Of a DNA stretch of 41,982 nt, positions 8,772 to 17,123 are shown one piece after another. How positions within the stretch are numbered: the first letter of the stretch is position 1; the number at the start of each line of letters is the position of its first letter. The stretch spans positions 1 through 41,982 of the forward strand of contig JAEKLQ010000079.1 in NCBI GenBank assembly GCA_019509785.1, given 5' to 3'. Both the position numbers and the translations under genes were made by a program. The stretch is from Fibrobacterota bacterium (GTDB lineage: Bacteria > Fibrobacterota > Fibrobacteria > UBA11236). Under the pieces are notes generated by a model. That model had not been told where the DNA came from, did no database searches, and saw nothing but the letters and a program-made list of their open reading frames with translations.

Positions 8772-8795
8772 CGGGATCCAAATTAGCTTTCCGCC

Positions 8796-9488
8796 ATGTC
8801 GCGCGCCCGCCGCCTATTGGAGCTTCTCGAAATCCTGCGCCGCCACCGCTATCCGGTCACCGGCGCGGCCCTGGCCGCCGAGCTCGGCATCAGCCAGCGT
8901 TCCTTGTACCGCGACATCGCCACCTTGCAATCCCAAGGGGCCAGCATCGACGGGGCGCCCGGCCTGGGCTATATCCTGAAGCCCGGTTTCACCTTGCCGC
9001 CGCTCATGTTCTCGGACGATGAGATCGAGGCCTTGTCCCTGGGGGCGCAATGGGTGGCGGAGCGCACCGATGCGGACCTGGCCGATGCCGCACTCAGCGC
9101 CCTGGCCAAGATCGCCGCGGTACTGCCGCCGCGCCTGCGCGGGGATCTGGACGCTTCGACCCTGATGGTGGTGCCGACCGAGAAGCCCGCGGAGACCCGT
9201 TTCGGATTGGCCCTGCGCATGGCCATCCGCAACGAAAAGAAGATCCGCATCGGCTACCGGGACGCGCGCGAACAGGTGACCGAGCGCGTGGTATGGCCTT
9301 TCGCATTCGCCTATTTCGATCGGGTGAGGGTGGTGACGTCCTGGTGCGAGTTGCGCCAGGGCTTCCGGCATTTCCGCGCCGATCGCATCGCGTCGCTGGA
9401 GGCCTTGCCCGAGCGCTACCCGCGCGGACGCCAGGCGTTGATGGAAGAGTGGCGGAAACTGGAAGGCATCGATCGGCCGGGGGAATGA
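8796..9488 (+). CDS. YafY-like transcriptional regulator (HTH + WYL domain)
   Basis: A 230-residue protein. Residues 1-60 form a winged helix-turn-helix of the DeoR/HTH_11 type: RLLELLEILRRHRYPVTGAA, then LGISQRSLYRDIATLQSQG as recognition helix. The C-terminal half is a WYL-like ligand-sensing domain, with RIGYRDAREQVTERVVWPF and a late HFRADRI strand. Family members repress or activate neighbouring genes in response to small ligands or nucleic acids. The neighbours are a GNAT gene (divergent) and a VOC-family gene (downstream, same strand), plausible targets, but no operator was identified. Confidence 0.88.
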   Translation: MSRARRLLELLEILRRHRYPVTGAALAAELGISQRSLYRDIATLQSQGASIDGAPGLGYILKPGFTLPPLMFSDDEIEALSLGAQWVAERTDADLADAALSALAKIAAVLPPRLRGDLDASTLMVVPTEKPAETRFGLALRMAIRNEKKIRIGYRDAREQVTERVVWPFAFAYFDRVRVVTSWCELRQGFRHFRADRIASLEALPERYPRGRQALMEEWRKLEGIDRPGE

Positions 9489-9584
9489 AGGACAGGCGAC
9501 TGACTGCTGACAGGAATTGGCAGGGCATGCGCTTATCCTTATCCCATCGCCCGCAAGTCGCGGCGCATGCCAAAGGAAACGCCC

Positions 9585-9956
9585 ATGACTCCCAAGCCCA
9601 GCACCCTTATCCTGTACGTCGAGAACGTCGCGAAAAGCTGCGCCTTCTATACCGGCCTCTTGGAACGCCCGCCGGTGGAGGAGTCCCCCAACTTCGGCAT
9701 GTACGCTTTGGACGGTGGGATGATGTTGGGCCTATGGGCCGGGCATGACGTGGACCCGAAACCGAAAGCCGCGGGCGGAGGAGCCGAACTAGCGTTCACC
9801 TTGGGAAGCAAGGCCGAGTTGGATGCGTTGCATGCGGAATGGGGAAAGCGCGGTTACGCCATCGCGCAGAAGCCGGCGGAAAAGGATTTCGGCTACACCT
9901 TCACCGCGCTGGATCCCGATGGGCATCGCTTGCGGGTGATGGTGCTAGCGCAATAG
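9585..9956 (+). CDS. VOC-superfamily (glyoxalase/bleomycin-resistance-like) protein
   Basis: A 123-residue single-copy VOC fold: STLILYVENVAKSCAFYTGLL opens the first beta-alpha-beta unit and FTALDPDGHRLRVMVL closes the second, with the DPDGH segment typical of these proteins. The short length implies a homodimer. I chose the ATG at 9585 because AAGGA lies 7 bases upstream; an in-frame ATG at 9567 has no such site. Substrate is not evident. It follows the WYL regulator by about 100 bases on the same strand. Confidence 0.85.
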   Translation: MTPKPSTLILYVENVAKSCAFYTGLLERPPVEESPNFGMYALDGGMMLGLWAGHDVDPKPKAAGGGAELAFTLGSKAELDALHAEWGKRGYAIAQKPAEKDFGYTFTALDPDGHRLRVMVLAQ

Positions 9957-9957
9957 A

Positions 9958-10398
9958 TCACCATCCTGAGAATAGATCCATGAAGCCCAGGAAAAAATCT
10001 CCAAGGCCGGCGAAAACCCCGTAGTCGCTATAGACATCCTCGCCTAGGTTCCCGGTTGCGACGGGCCGGAAAGCGGGGATCCGATCAGGATCCTTGAGGT
10101 AGGACTCGAATTTTTTCAGCTCGAGGGCATCCAACCAGAGAGCCTCGCAGGCCTCGCAAAAATTGATTTCGATGCCATCGACCATTCGGGCGAGCATGGG
10201 CTTTTGGCAAAAGGGGCAGGGTAGCGGCTCGGGGGCCATCCGCCCCAGAGCCGCTGCGTCCACTCCGCCGCGCGCGAAGCTCGCGAATAGTTTCGAATCT
10301 TTGCGGAGCAATCCCTCGCAAACCGCGCAACGCCAACCTCCCGGTTTCTGAAGGGAGGCTTGCAGCCCCTCCCCGTCACGAGGACAGGAAGGGGACAA
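9958..10398 (-). CDS. Zinc-ribbon protein (zf-TFIIB-like)
   Basis: The protein has about 146 residues and two zinc-binding cysteine pairs per module. The first is CPRDG near the N-terminus with CAVCEG. The second is LPCPFCQKPM with INFCEACEALWLDALEL, the signature of the TFIIB-type zinc-binding domain of bacterial proteins. The C-terminal 25 residues are rich in Phe and Gly and may be membrane-active. The start is uncertain: a TTG at 10398 has GGAGG 7 bases upstream and begins 3 bases past the gnd stop, while an in-frame GTG at 10416 would overlap gnd by 16 bases and has no site. It is probably co-transcribed with gnd. Role unknown. Confidence 0.7.
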   Translation of the reverse strand: MSPSCPRDGEGLQASLQKPGGWRCAVCEGLLRKDSKLFASFARGGVDAAALGRMAPEPLPCPFCQKPMLARMVDGIEINFCEACEALWLDALELKKFESYLKDPDRIPAFRPVATGNLGEDVYSDYGVFAGLGDFFLGFMDLFSGW

Positions 10399-10400
10399 GG

Positions 10401-11822
10401 TTAGGCCTCCAGCCACTCGGTGTGGAAGACGCCGGGCTTATCCACGCGCTCGTAGGTATGCGCGCCGAAGTAGTCGCGCTGGGCCTGGAGCAGATTGGCC
10501 GGCAGCGAGGCGCTGCGGTACTGATCGTAATAGGACAGCGCGGAGCTGAAGGCGGGGATGGCGATGCCCGCCTTGCTGGCCTCGGCGACCGCCAAACGCC
10601 AGTTGGCCTGGCCCTTGCGAATGACCTCGGTGAAGTAAGGGGCCAGGATCAGGTTGGCCAGCTTGGGCTCGGTGTCGTAGGCTTTCTTGATCTCGTCCAG
10701 GAACTGGGCGCGGATGATGCAGCCGCCGCGCCAGAGCATCGCGATGTCGCCGTACTTCAGGTCCCACTTGTACTCCGCAGCGGCCGCGCGCAAGAGCTGG
10801 AAGCCCTGCGCGTACGACATGATCTTCGAGGCATAAAGCGCATCGTGGATGGCGGGGAGGAACTTGGCCTTGTCGATATTGAAGTTGATCTCCGGGGCGG
10901 GCAGCTTCGCGGAGGCCGCCACGCGCTGGTCTTTCATCGCGCTCAGGGAACGGGCCACCACGGCTTCCATCATGGTCGGGATCGGGATGCCGAGGTCGAG
11001 GGCGTTCTGCGAGGTCCATTTGCCCGTGCCCTTCTGGCCGGCCCTGTCCAGGATCACGTCCACCATGGGCTTGCCGGTTTCCGGATCCTTCTTGGCCAGG
11101 ATGTCCCGGGTGATTTCGATGAGGTAGGAATTGAGCGGGCCCTTGTTCCATTCCGCGAAGACCTGCCCGATTTCCGGCGCCGACATTTTCAGCAGCACCT
11201 TCATCATGAAATAAGCTTCGCAAATAAGCTGCATGTCGCCGTACTCGATGCCGTTGTGGATCATCTTCACGTAATGGCCGGCGCCGTCCGAACCCACCCA
11301 TTCGCAACAGGGGATGTCGTTCTTGGGGCCGACCTTGGCGGCGATAGCCTGGAAGATGGGCTTGACCTCGGGCCAGGCCGAGGGCTCGCCGCCGGGCATG
11401 ATGGACGGGCCCTTGAGCGCGCCTTCCTCGCCGCCGGAAACGCCTACGCCCAGGAAGCGGAAGCCCTTGGCCGCCAGGTCCCGGGTACGGCGAATGGAAT
11501 CGGGGAAGAAGGAGTTGCCGCCGTCGATGAGGATGTCGCCCTTATCCAATAGGGGAGTCAGTTGGTTGATGAGGTCGTCCACGGCCGGGCCGGCCTTCAC
11601 CATCATCATGATCTTGCGCGGGGATTTGAGCGAGCCGACGAACTCCTTGAGGTTATGGGAGCCCACGAGCTTCTTGCCCTTGCCGCGCCCTTGCAGAAGT
11701 TCGTCCACCTTGGACGTGGTGCGGTTGAACACCGCCACGGTATAGCCGCGGCTTTCCATGTTGAGGACCAGGTTTTCGCCCATGACCGCCAGGCCGATGA
11801 GGCCGATATCCGCTTGCGCCAT
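10401..11822 (-). CDS. gnd: 6-phosphogluconate dehydrogenase, decarboxylating
   Basis: This enzyme oxidises 6-phosphogluconate to ribulose 5-phosphate and CO2 with NAD(P)+, in the pentose phosphate pathway. At 473 residues it matches the long, dimeric form of the family. The Rossmann motif GLAVMGENLVLNMESRGY is near the N-terminus, the substrate-binding GVGVSGGEEGALKGPS follows, and the catalytic lysine and asparagine are in HYVKMIHNGIEYGDMQ. GGAG lies 8 bases before the ATG at 11822; an ATG two codons earlier (11828) is also possible. The frame stays open to 12065, but that part reads as intergenic. Confidence 0.96.
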   Translation of the reverse strand: MAQADIGLIGLAVMGENLVLNMESRGYTVAVFNRTTSKVDELLQGRGKGKKLVGSHNLKEFVGSLKSPRKIMMMVKAGPAVDDLINQLTPLLDKGDILIDGGNSFFPDSIRRTRDLAAKGFRFLGVGVSGGEEGALKGPSIMPGGEPSAWPEVKPIFQAIAAKVGPKNDIPCCEWVGSDGAGHYVKMIHNGIEYGDMQLICEAYFMMKVLLKMSAPEIGQVFAEWNKGPLNSYLIEITRDILAKKDPETGKPMVDVILDRAGQKGTGKWTSQNALDLGIPIPTMMEAVVARSLSAMKDQRVAASAKLPAPEINFNIDKAKFLPAIHDALYASKIMSYAQGFQLLRAAAAEYKWDLKYGDIAMLWRGGCIIRAQFLDEIKKAYDTEPKLANLILAPYFTEVIRKGQANWRLAVAEASKAGIAIPAFSSALSYYDQYRSASLPANLLQAQRDYFGAHTYERVDKPGVFHTEWLEA

Positions 11823-11970
11823 ATTCATTACTCCGGAATGCGTTTTCCGCGGCGGATCGATCCGCGCGAAGAGACGGGATGAAGCGCCCCGCGGGGTTCC
11901 ACCCCGTCCCAAGGACGCCCCTTGATCCCACCCGGGTGGCCAATGGCCCCCGGGGCGGGAATGAAAGGTA

Positions 11971-12000
11971 ACTATATCGAGACCGGGCCGAAACAGTGAA
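11971..12000 (-). promoter_or_regulatory. Candidate sigma-70-type promoter for gnd
   Basis: On the minus strand TTCACT (12000-11995) and TATAGT (11976-11971) are separated by 18 bases. They match the housekeeping consensus at 4/6 and 5/6 positions. The predicted start would leave a leader of about 140 bases before gnd. Confidence 0.38.
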
Positions 12001-12116
12001 ACCGATCGGAAGCGGCGGCGGTCTAAGGGGGTTTCCCGCCGCGCCACCCTCCGGCGCTTTGCCATTCCGACGCGAACCCATTTCGCAACGCCGGGTACTC
12101 GCGATGCCGGGTTTCC

Positions 12117-12146
12117 GGAAACCGGTTTTGTAATTTCCCCGCATAA
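12117..12146 (+). promoter_or_regulatory. Candidate ECF-sigma promoter for degP
   Basis: GGAAAC at 12117-12122 and CGCATAA at 12140-12146 are separated by 17 bases. This resembles the GGAAC/CGTNNAA style of ECF sigma promoters that often drive envelope-stress genes. The -35 box is half of the perfect palindrome at 12110-12123, so a repressor could compete there. The leader to the ATG at 12225 would be about 70 bases. Confidence 0.33.
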
Positions 12147-12224
12147 ACCCGATGTCCGTCGGCTCCCGTGTTCGAGGTTCGCCCGTCCACGCGGCCCGCG
12201 GCGACAGCTCCGAAAGGGAATTCC

Positions 12225-13784
12225 ATGCAGGCCTTCCGACTCCCCTTCTCCGTTTTGACCTTGGCGCTAGCCGGATCCCTGGCGGCTTCCGGCGTAATGG
12301 CCAAGGAGGCCAAGGAAGATCCGCGGCCTAAGCGCGGCAGCCTTGAATTGGGCAAAGGCAAGCCCGCCGCGGTGGACGCGGCCAAGATCGAAATGCTCAA
12401 CGGCGCCTTCGGCAAGGTGGTGGAAGCCGTCTCGCCCTGCGTGGTGGCGGTGAACACCGAGAAGAAATGGTCGGAGCGGGATAACCAGATGCAGCATCCC
12501 TTCTTCGAATTCTTCGGCATCCCCAACCAACAGGATCCGCAGCAGCCCGACAATTCCCCCAAGCGCAACATCCCCTTAGGCGGCGGCTCCGGCTTCATCG
12601 TCAACAAGCAGGGTTACGTCTTCACCAATGCCCACGTGGTCGAAGGCGCGGACATCGTGAAGGTAAGCCTGATCAACAAGAAAACCTACGTGGCCAAGGT
12701 GGTGGGCGTGGACAAGAAGGCGGACGTGGCGGTACTCAAGATCACCGCGCCGGGGGAAGACCTCCCGGTCGTCGCCTTCGGGGATACGCGCAAGCTGGCC
12801 ATCGGCGAATGGGTGTTGGCCATCGGCAATCCCTTCGGGCTGCAGAACACGGTGACCAGCGGGATCGTATCGGCCAAGGGCCGCCGCGATCAGATGCAGG
12901 CGGGCGACGCCTACCAGGATTTCATCCAGACCGACGCGGCGGTAAACCCCGGCAACTCGGGCGGCCCCTTGGTGAATCTCAAAGGCGAAGTCATCGGCAT
13001 CAATTCCAGCATCTATACCCGCACCGGGGGCTACATGGGCGTCAGCTTCGCCATTCCCATCAACATGGCCGTGAAGGTCGCGGAGGACCTCATCTTCGAA
13101 GGCAAGGTGACGCGCGGTTACTTAGGCATCGGGATCGATAACGTGTCCGAGAACCTGGCCGAAGCCATGGGCTTGCCCACCACCGACGGCTGCCTCGTGC
13201 GGGAGGTGATGAAGAACGGCCCGGCCGCCAAATCCGGTTTGAAGGAGGGCGACATCATCCTTAAGGTGCAGGGCCTGGCGGTGCAGGACGCGGCCGATCT
13301 GCGTAATCGCGTGGCCGATCTCAAGCCGGGCGACAAGTACGATTTCGAGGTCCTCCGCGACGGCAAGCGCAATACCATGGGCATCAAGATCGGCGCCAAG
13401 CCCGAGGATGGCGACAGCTCCGCCGATGATTCCCAGGCCGCTCCCGAACCGGACGAAGCCGACGGAAGCTTTTTCTCCAAGAAGCTGGGCATCCATTTCG
13501 GCCCCCTGGACAAGGAAACCCGGGTGAAGTACGCCGTTCCCAACGATCAAACCGGACTGGTCGTGACCGGCATCGCCGACGGATCAAGCGCGGCGGAAAA
13601 CGGCATGGTCGAGGGCATGGTCATCGCGAACTTCAAGCGGCAATCGGACGCGGCCTTCCAGAAGGTGGATGATCCGAAGAAACTGCTCGCGGTGCTGAAG
13701 TCCCTTAAGGCGGGCGAGAAGATCGCCTTCAAGATCTTTTATAAGGGACGGACCGACTTCATCGCGTTGCAGTCCGAGGAGTAG
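12225..13784 (+). CDS. degP: Periplasmic serine protease of the DegP/HtrA family
   Basis: HtrA proteases degrade or refold misfolded envelope proteins. The protein has 519 residues. A signal peptide covers about 1-25 (core LPFSVLTLALAGSLAAS, cleavage after VMA). The trypsin-like domain has the triad H137 (TNAHVV), D167 (ADVAVLKI) and S245 (NPGNSGGPL). Two PDZ domains follow, at about 300-390 (GYLGIGIDNVSENLA and on) and about 425-515, separated by an acidic linker rich in Asp, Glu and Ser. The ATG at 12225 has AAAGGGAA upstream. Protease plus two PDZ domains is the normal DegP/DegQ/MucD plan; which subtype cannot be told. Confidence 0.94.
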   Translation: MQAFRLPFSVLTLALAGSLAASGVMAKEAKEDPRPKRGSLELGKGKPAAVDAAKIEMLNGAFGKVVEAVSPCVVAVNTEKKWSERDNQMQHPFFEFFGIPNQQDPQQPDNSPKRNIPLGGGSGFIVNKQGYVFTNAHVVEGADIVKVSLINKKTYVAKVVGVDKKADVAVLKITAPGEDLPVVAFGDTRKLAIGEWVLAIGNPFGLQNTVTSGIVSAKGRRDQMQAGDAYQDFIQTDAAVNPGNSGGPLVNLKGEVIGINSSIYTRTGGYMGVSFAIPINMAVKVAEDLIFEGKVTRGYLGIGIDNVSENLAEAMGLPTTDGCLVREVMKNGPAAKSGLKEGDIILKVQGLAVQDAADLRNRVADLKPGDKYDFEVLRDGKRNTMGIKIGAKPEDGDSSADDSQAAPEPDEADGSFFSKKLGIHFGPLDKETRVKYAVPNDQTGLVVTGIADGSSAAENGMVEGMVIANFKRQSDAAFQKVDDPKKLLAVLKSLKAGEKIAFKIFYKGRTDFIALQSEE

Positions 13785-14262
13785 CCTGATTGTCTTTCGA
13801 GGCCGGCGGGATCCGGGGCGCGGGCCCTGGCGCGACGGCTTCGGGGGAGTCGGCGCTTTATGACCCGGTCCTTTGAACAAGCGGCGGGACGGTTGTACCG
13901 AATCTATGCGCGTGCTCGCGGGATTTCCGGTCGCCGAACCTGGGCCTCCGACGGACCGCGAGCGCGCGCCTCCGCCGCTTGTTCCGCCTCGTTCCCCTAC
14001 GCCGAATGCGCCATGTCCCGCACCCCGGCTCCCGCCGGACACGGTGCGAATCGGCGACTCCTCCGACCTATTCGCGGGGGGTAAGAAAGGGGATGGGCAT
14101 GAAGGGTTGCGGCGGGTAAGGAAAAGCAGTGCTCGGAGAAGACCGGTCGGGAAAGGCCCCTGTAGGGGAACCCATCGGCCACATAATGCATCGGCAAGAA
14201 AAGCCACGCTAGATAACGAACGCCAAGCGCAGGCCCACTAGACCCACCCGTATCTTCCACGC
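13785..14262. other. GC-rich gap downstream of degP without a recognised gene
   Basis: This 478-base stretch lies between the degP stop and the terminator of the minus-strand structured element. Open frames exist on both strands, but their translations are Arg/Pro/Ser-rich, mutually overlapping and without any recognisable domain, so I call none. I looked for tRNA, tmRNA, RNase P and SRP RNA signatures and saw none. No clear intrinsic terminator for degP is visible. Confidence 0.5.
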
Positions 14263-14288
14263 AAAAAGGCCGCTAATCCAGGGCGGCC
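14263..14288 (-). terminator. Intrinsic terminator on the minus strand
   Basis: On the minus strand GGCCGC (14288-14283) and GCGGCC (14273-14268) form a 6-bp GC stem with a 9-base loop, followed at once by TTTTT (14267-14263). It would end transcripts coming from the TonB-receptor gene or from the structured element between them. Confidence 0.6.
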
Positions 14289-14514
14289 CGTGGGTCCCGG
14301 TCGACCGGGCCGCGGCCGCGGGTCGCGCAGGGCGAGTGGGAAGCGGAGGGCCCGGCTTCCGTGCTAACCGATGAGTCTATCGAAAGCCCACGTGTAGCTC
14401 GGTAGCCCTGGAAGTATCGCCTGTGGGCGCCAGCACGGAAACCGGGCCCGTGGACCTAACCCTTCGAAACGCTTCCCTCCGAGCCCAGAGCGCCCCGCGC
14501 CCGCGGCACGGGCC
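14285..14514 (-). ncRNA. Candidate structured RNA (3' UTR or independent RNA)
   Basis: About 230 bases fold into one nested, closed structure on the minus strand. Helices, in plus coordinates: 14285-14292 with 14507-14514 (8 bp closing stem); 14338-14345 with 14470-14477 (8 bp); 14348-14365 with 14432-14449 (18 bp); 14386-14391 with 14423-14428 (6 bp). The 18-bp helix has a single non-Watson-Crick position, a G-U pair on the minus strand but a C-A mismatch on the plus strand. This favours minus-strand transcription, as does the terminator that follows. It starts only about 20 bases after the TonB-receptor stop, so it may be the 3' UTR. It matches no RNA family that I can recognise by eye. Confidence 0.5.
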
Positions 14515-14533
14515 CCGAAGCAAAGAGGCAGCA

Positions 14534-16987
14534 CTAGATTAGCAGCTTACCCTCGAAGCCGAACATGATGTACAGCCCCAACCCCTTGGTGATCACCGGC
14601 TGCAGATCCCCGTTCGGATAGTTGGCGCGGGTCCATCCGCGTTTGCGGCGGTTGGCGCCGCCCAGCCAATCCAAGCTCGAATTGTCGTAGTCGGCGAAGA
14701 GGTTGTCGGCCTCGAAAAAGAAACGCATGGACTCCAGCGGGCGCCAATGGCTCTTTAAATCCAGGTTGATCCGCAGGTCCGTACGCTGCCGGGAGACGGT
14801 GCCGAAATCCGGGTCCACGCCGATGGTTCGGTGCTGGGTGGGCTGTTCGGTCTTGGCATCGAAAAGCCCGGTATATTCGTACAAGGGGGCCCCGTTGCTG
14901 GCGGTATAGGTGAGGATGAAGCTGAGCAAGGAATCCCGCCGCGGCAGGAAACGCAGATTGGAAACCAGATCCAAGCTGCGGTTGGCTTCCCAGGGAAGGA
15001 ATTGATCGTTGTCCTTCAGATGGTAATCGCCCTGTACCACCGAAGCGTTCACGTTGATCCCGAGATGGTGGCTGGGCAACCAGGCGGCGGTCACGTTGCC
15101 GCCGCTGGCGTAAGCGTAATCGGACTGATGGGTTTCCCCGTAATTCCAGAACACCTCGGGCACGGGCAGAACCGGGTCCTTGTAAAGCCGCGAATAGACG
15201 CTGGCCGTCAGCTTCAATTCGTCCTTCCATCCGCTCTCCACGCCCACCTTGCCTTCCGCGCTGGATGTGGTGACCGCGTCGACGCGATTGACGCCGGTCG
15301 GTTGGATGGCGGTATTGGCCCTTATCGCCGTCTCCGCGTAGCCCAAGGTGGATCCGATGATGGGCCGGGTATAACGCACGGAGGCGAGGGGGGCGGGGGC
15401 ATTGAATCCCGGATGGGATCCATCCGACAGGGCTTGATAAACGCCGGTGGCCCCCACGGCCGCGTCCCAATTGCGCTTCTCGCCCGTCGTCCATCTCAGG
15501 CGAAGCAATCCGGTCGCCAACGCGTAGTCCATCGGGATATTGTGCCGATCGACGCCCACGCCCGGGCTGATGTCCAGGAAATCCCGGTCCTGATGCAGGT
15601 ATTCCAGATCGAGGCCATACCCGTAGCCCGCCCCGAGCAGCTTCCCGTTCGGATTCCATTGGAATGATCCGTTCGCCTGGTAATCTTCCACGTTCGCATC
15701 GCCGATTAAATTGGTGATCTCGTTGTTGCCTTCGGCGAAGTACCAGGCCGGCGCATCGGATACGTCGGTGCTCGGAGGCAGGGTATCCCGGAAGGCCTCT
15801 TCGCGCTTGCGGTGCAGAAAGCTTAATGAGTACTGGAGGTCGCCGGATTCGTGCGGGGTCATGGCCTCGTACGCGTACATGAACGCATCCTGGCTGCCTT
15901 CCACCAGGGTTTGCGGGGCGCTATGCGCCCAGTCCTTGGAAACGTCCTGCTGCACGCGGTAGTAATCATTGAGGCCCAGGATGCTATGCCGGGAATAGGC
16001 TCCCGTGGAGTCCCGGTAATAGGAACCCAGGTATCCGTCCATGGTTTTGAATTTGAAGGGATTGTCCAGGGTATTGCAATTCGTATCGCAAGGCTTGCCT
16101 CCGGTCTGGAGCCGGGCTTCCTTGGGATCGGTGAAGAAATGGTTCCCCAGATTGGCCAAGAAGGTGGGTTCCAGATAGCGGCCGCTCATGATGAAGGTTC
16201 GCCCGCCCCAATAGCCCGTCATGTTCAATTCGCGGTTCACCGTGCCGAAAACCACGTCGCCGGTGATGTTGTTGGGATCGCCCTCCTTGAGATCGTAGAC
16301 CAAGGCCGAGGCGTTGCCTTGGTTGAGCGGGCCCTTGGCCAGGTTGTCGGAGACGGTAACCGATTTAAGCAGGCGCGGATTCAGCACGCTCTCGTTGCCG
16401 GGAAAGCCGATATCCAGATGCCGCAGGCTGGGGATGCGGCTTTGGCCCAGGTAGTGGGTCACGTCGTTGGTGCGCGAGCCCCATACGGAAATGTCGTTGC
16501 TGAACTCCCCCATGCCCGACACCCCGGGCAACTGCCGCAAGTGATCGTTCAGATCGATGCGCATCCCCTGCATCGATTCCAGTTCTTCCATGCTGTGGGC
16601 CCCGGCCGCTTCCCGCACGGGCCCCCGCTTCGACTCGGCCGTCTTGTCCGTCAACGCCAGCACGTCCGACTCCATCGTCACCTCGATGTCGATGAGCTGG
16701 GTGAGGTCGGATAGATCGAGTTCCTGATCCTTGTAAGGGTGGCGCTTGAAAACCAAGGTCGCATTATGGCTGTTGACGGTGATCTCGAAGCGCCCGTTGG
16801 ACTTGGTGAAACCGAGCACCTTCCCGCTTTTGAGGGAGATCTCGACCTGTCCGACGGGCTCGCCATGCTCCGCGTCCTCCACCAGGCCAACCACATCGTA
16901 GGTCTGAGCGAAAGCGGGCGCCGCCCACAGCGCCAGGCCCAGTACCCATACCGTCCGCCATTTCCGCGCATCGAACCAATAACGCAA
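14534..16987 (-). CDS. TonB-dependent outer-membrane receptor
   Basis: These receptors import substrates across the outer membrane using TonB energy. The protein has 817 residues. A signal peptide covers about 1-28 (core VWVLGLALWAAPAFA). Residues about 31-115 form a carboxypeptidase-regulatory-like domain (VVGLVEDAEHGEPVGQVEIS, GRFEITV), common in Bacteroidota and Fibrobacterota receptors. A plug domain follows, with DLNDHLRQLPGV and DISVWGSRTN. The rest is beta barrel, ending GLYIMFGFEGKLLI as outer-membrane barrels do. The start is TTG at 16987, with GGAGG 7 bases upstream; a TTG at 17020 also opens the frame. Substrate unknown; no cobalamin riboswitch precedes it. It is divergent from serS. 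Confidence 0.88.
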   Translation of the reverse strand: MRYWFDARKWRTVWVLGLALWAAPAFAQTYDVVGLVEDAEHGEPVGQVEISLKSGKVLGFTKSNGRFEITVNSHNATLVFKRHPYKDQELDLSDLTQLIDIEVTMESDVLALTDKTAESKRGPVREAAGAHSMEELESMQGMRIDLNDHLRQLPGVSGMGEFSNDISVWGSRTNDVTHYLGQSRIPSLRHLDIGFPGNESVLNPRLLKSVTVSDNLAKGPLNQGNASALVYDLKEGDPNNITGDVVFGTVNRELNMTGYWGGRTFIMSGRYLEPTFLANLGNHFFTDPKEARLQTGGKPCDTNCNTLDNPFKFKTMDGYLGSYYRDSTGAYSRHSILGLNDYYRVQQDVSKDWAHSAPQTLVEGSQDAFMYAYEAMTPHESGDLQYSLSFLHRKREEAFRDTLPPSTDVSDAPAWYFAEGNNEITNLIGDANVEDYQANGSFQWNPNGKLLGAGYGYGLDLEYLHQDRDFLDISPGVGVDRHNIPMDYALATGLLRLRWTTGEKRNWDAAVGATGVYQALSDGSHPGFNAPAPLASVRYTRPIIGSTLGYAETAIRANTAIQPTGVNRVDAVTTSSAEGKVGVESGWKDELKLTASVYSRLYKDPVLPVPEVFWNYGETHQSDYAYASGGNVTAAWLPSHHLGINVNASVVQGDYHLKDNDQFLPWEANRSLDLVSNLRFLPRRDSLLSFILTYTASNGAPLYEYTGLFDAKTEQPTQHRTIGVDPDFGTVSRQRTDLRINLDLKSHWRPLESMRFFFEADNLFADYDNSSLDWLGGANRRKRGWTRANYPNGDLQPVITKGLGLYIMFGFEGKLLI

Positions 16988-17123
16988 GCTGCGCCCTCCC
17001 GATGGTCCGGGAGGCGGCAACGCCGGGCTCCCGAAAAACGGGTATAAACTACTATAGTTGCCCCGCCGGCAGCAGTTTTGCGGTTTTTGCTACGTTTGCC
17101 ACAGCAGTATAAGGGGCCTAAGC

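Larger units (their letters stand above)
11823..12224. other. Divergent promoter gap between gnd and degP
   Basis: About 400 bases lie between the two divergent start codons. I see a sigma-70-like element for gnd, an ECF-type element for degP and the 14-bp perfect palindrome GGTTTCCGGAAACC at 12110-12123, whose right half overlaps the degP -35-like box. Open frames across the gap are low-complexity and overlap both starts, so I call none of them genes. Confidence 0.5.

Noticed and set aside
11829-12065. N-terminal extension of gnd
   Set aside because: The added residues are Arg/Pro-rich, not found in 6-phosphogluconate dehydrogenases, and include the candidate promoter.
13873-14241. Plus-strand 122-residue frame in the degP-TonB gap
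   Set aside because: Arg/Pro/Ser-rich translation without a domain, overlapping frames on both strands, no ribosome-binding site; GC-rich sequence yields such frames by chance.
14362-14391. Hammerhead-ribozyme-like core: CCGATGAG followed by CGAAA on the plus strand
   Set aside because: The invariant U4 is C, stem II would be a single pair, and the structure evidence favours the minus strand. A simple CGAT/ATCG hairpin explains the words.
13785-14533. RNase P RNA, tmRNA, SRP RNA or 6S RNA in the degP-TonB gap
   Set aside because: None of the expected conserved words (GGAAAGTC, ACAGAA, a GGTTCGA T-arm with tag codons, GGAAGGAAGCAGCC) is present on either strand. 6S RNA cannot be excluded by eye, because it is defined by shape, but I cannot support it.
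16988-17060. Cobalamin riboswitch before the TonB-receptor gene
   Set aside because: The gap to serS is only about 135 bases and lacks the B12-box and its conserved core words.
16988-17123. Promoter TTGCTA-15-TATAAG before serS
   Set aside because: The spacer is short, and the implied start would cut into the serS ribosome-binding site at 17112-17117, so it is probably chance.
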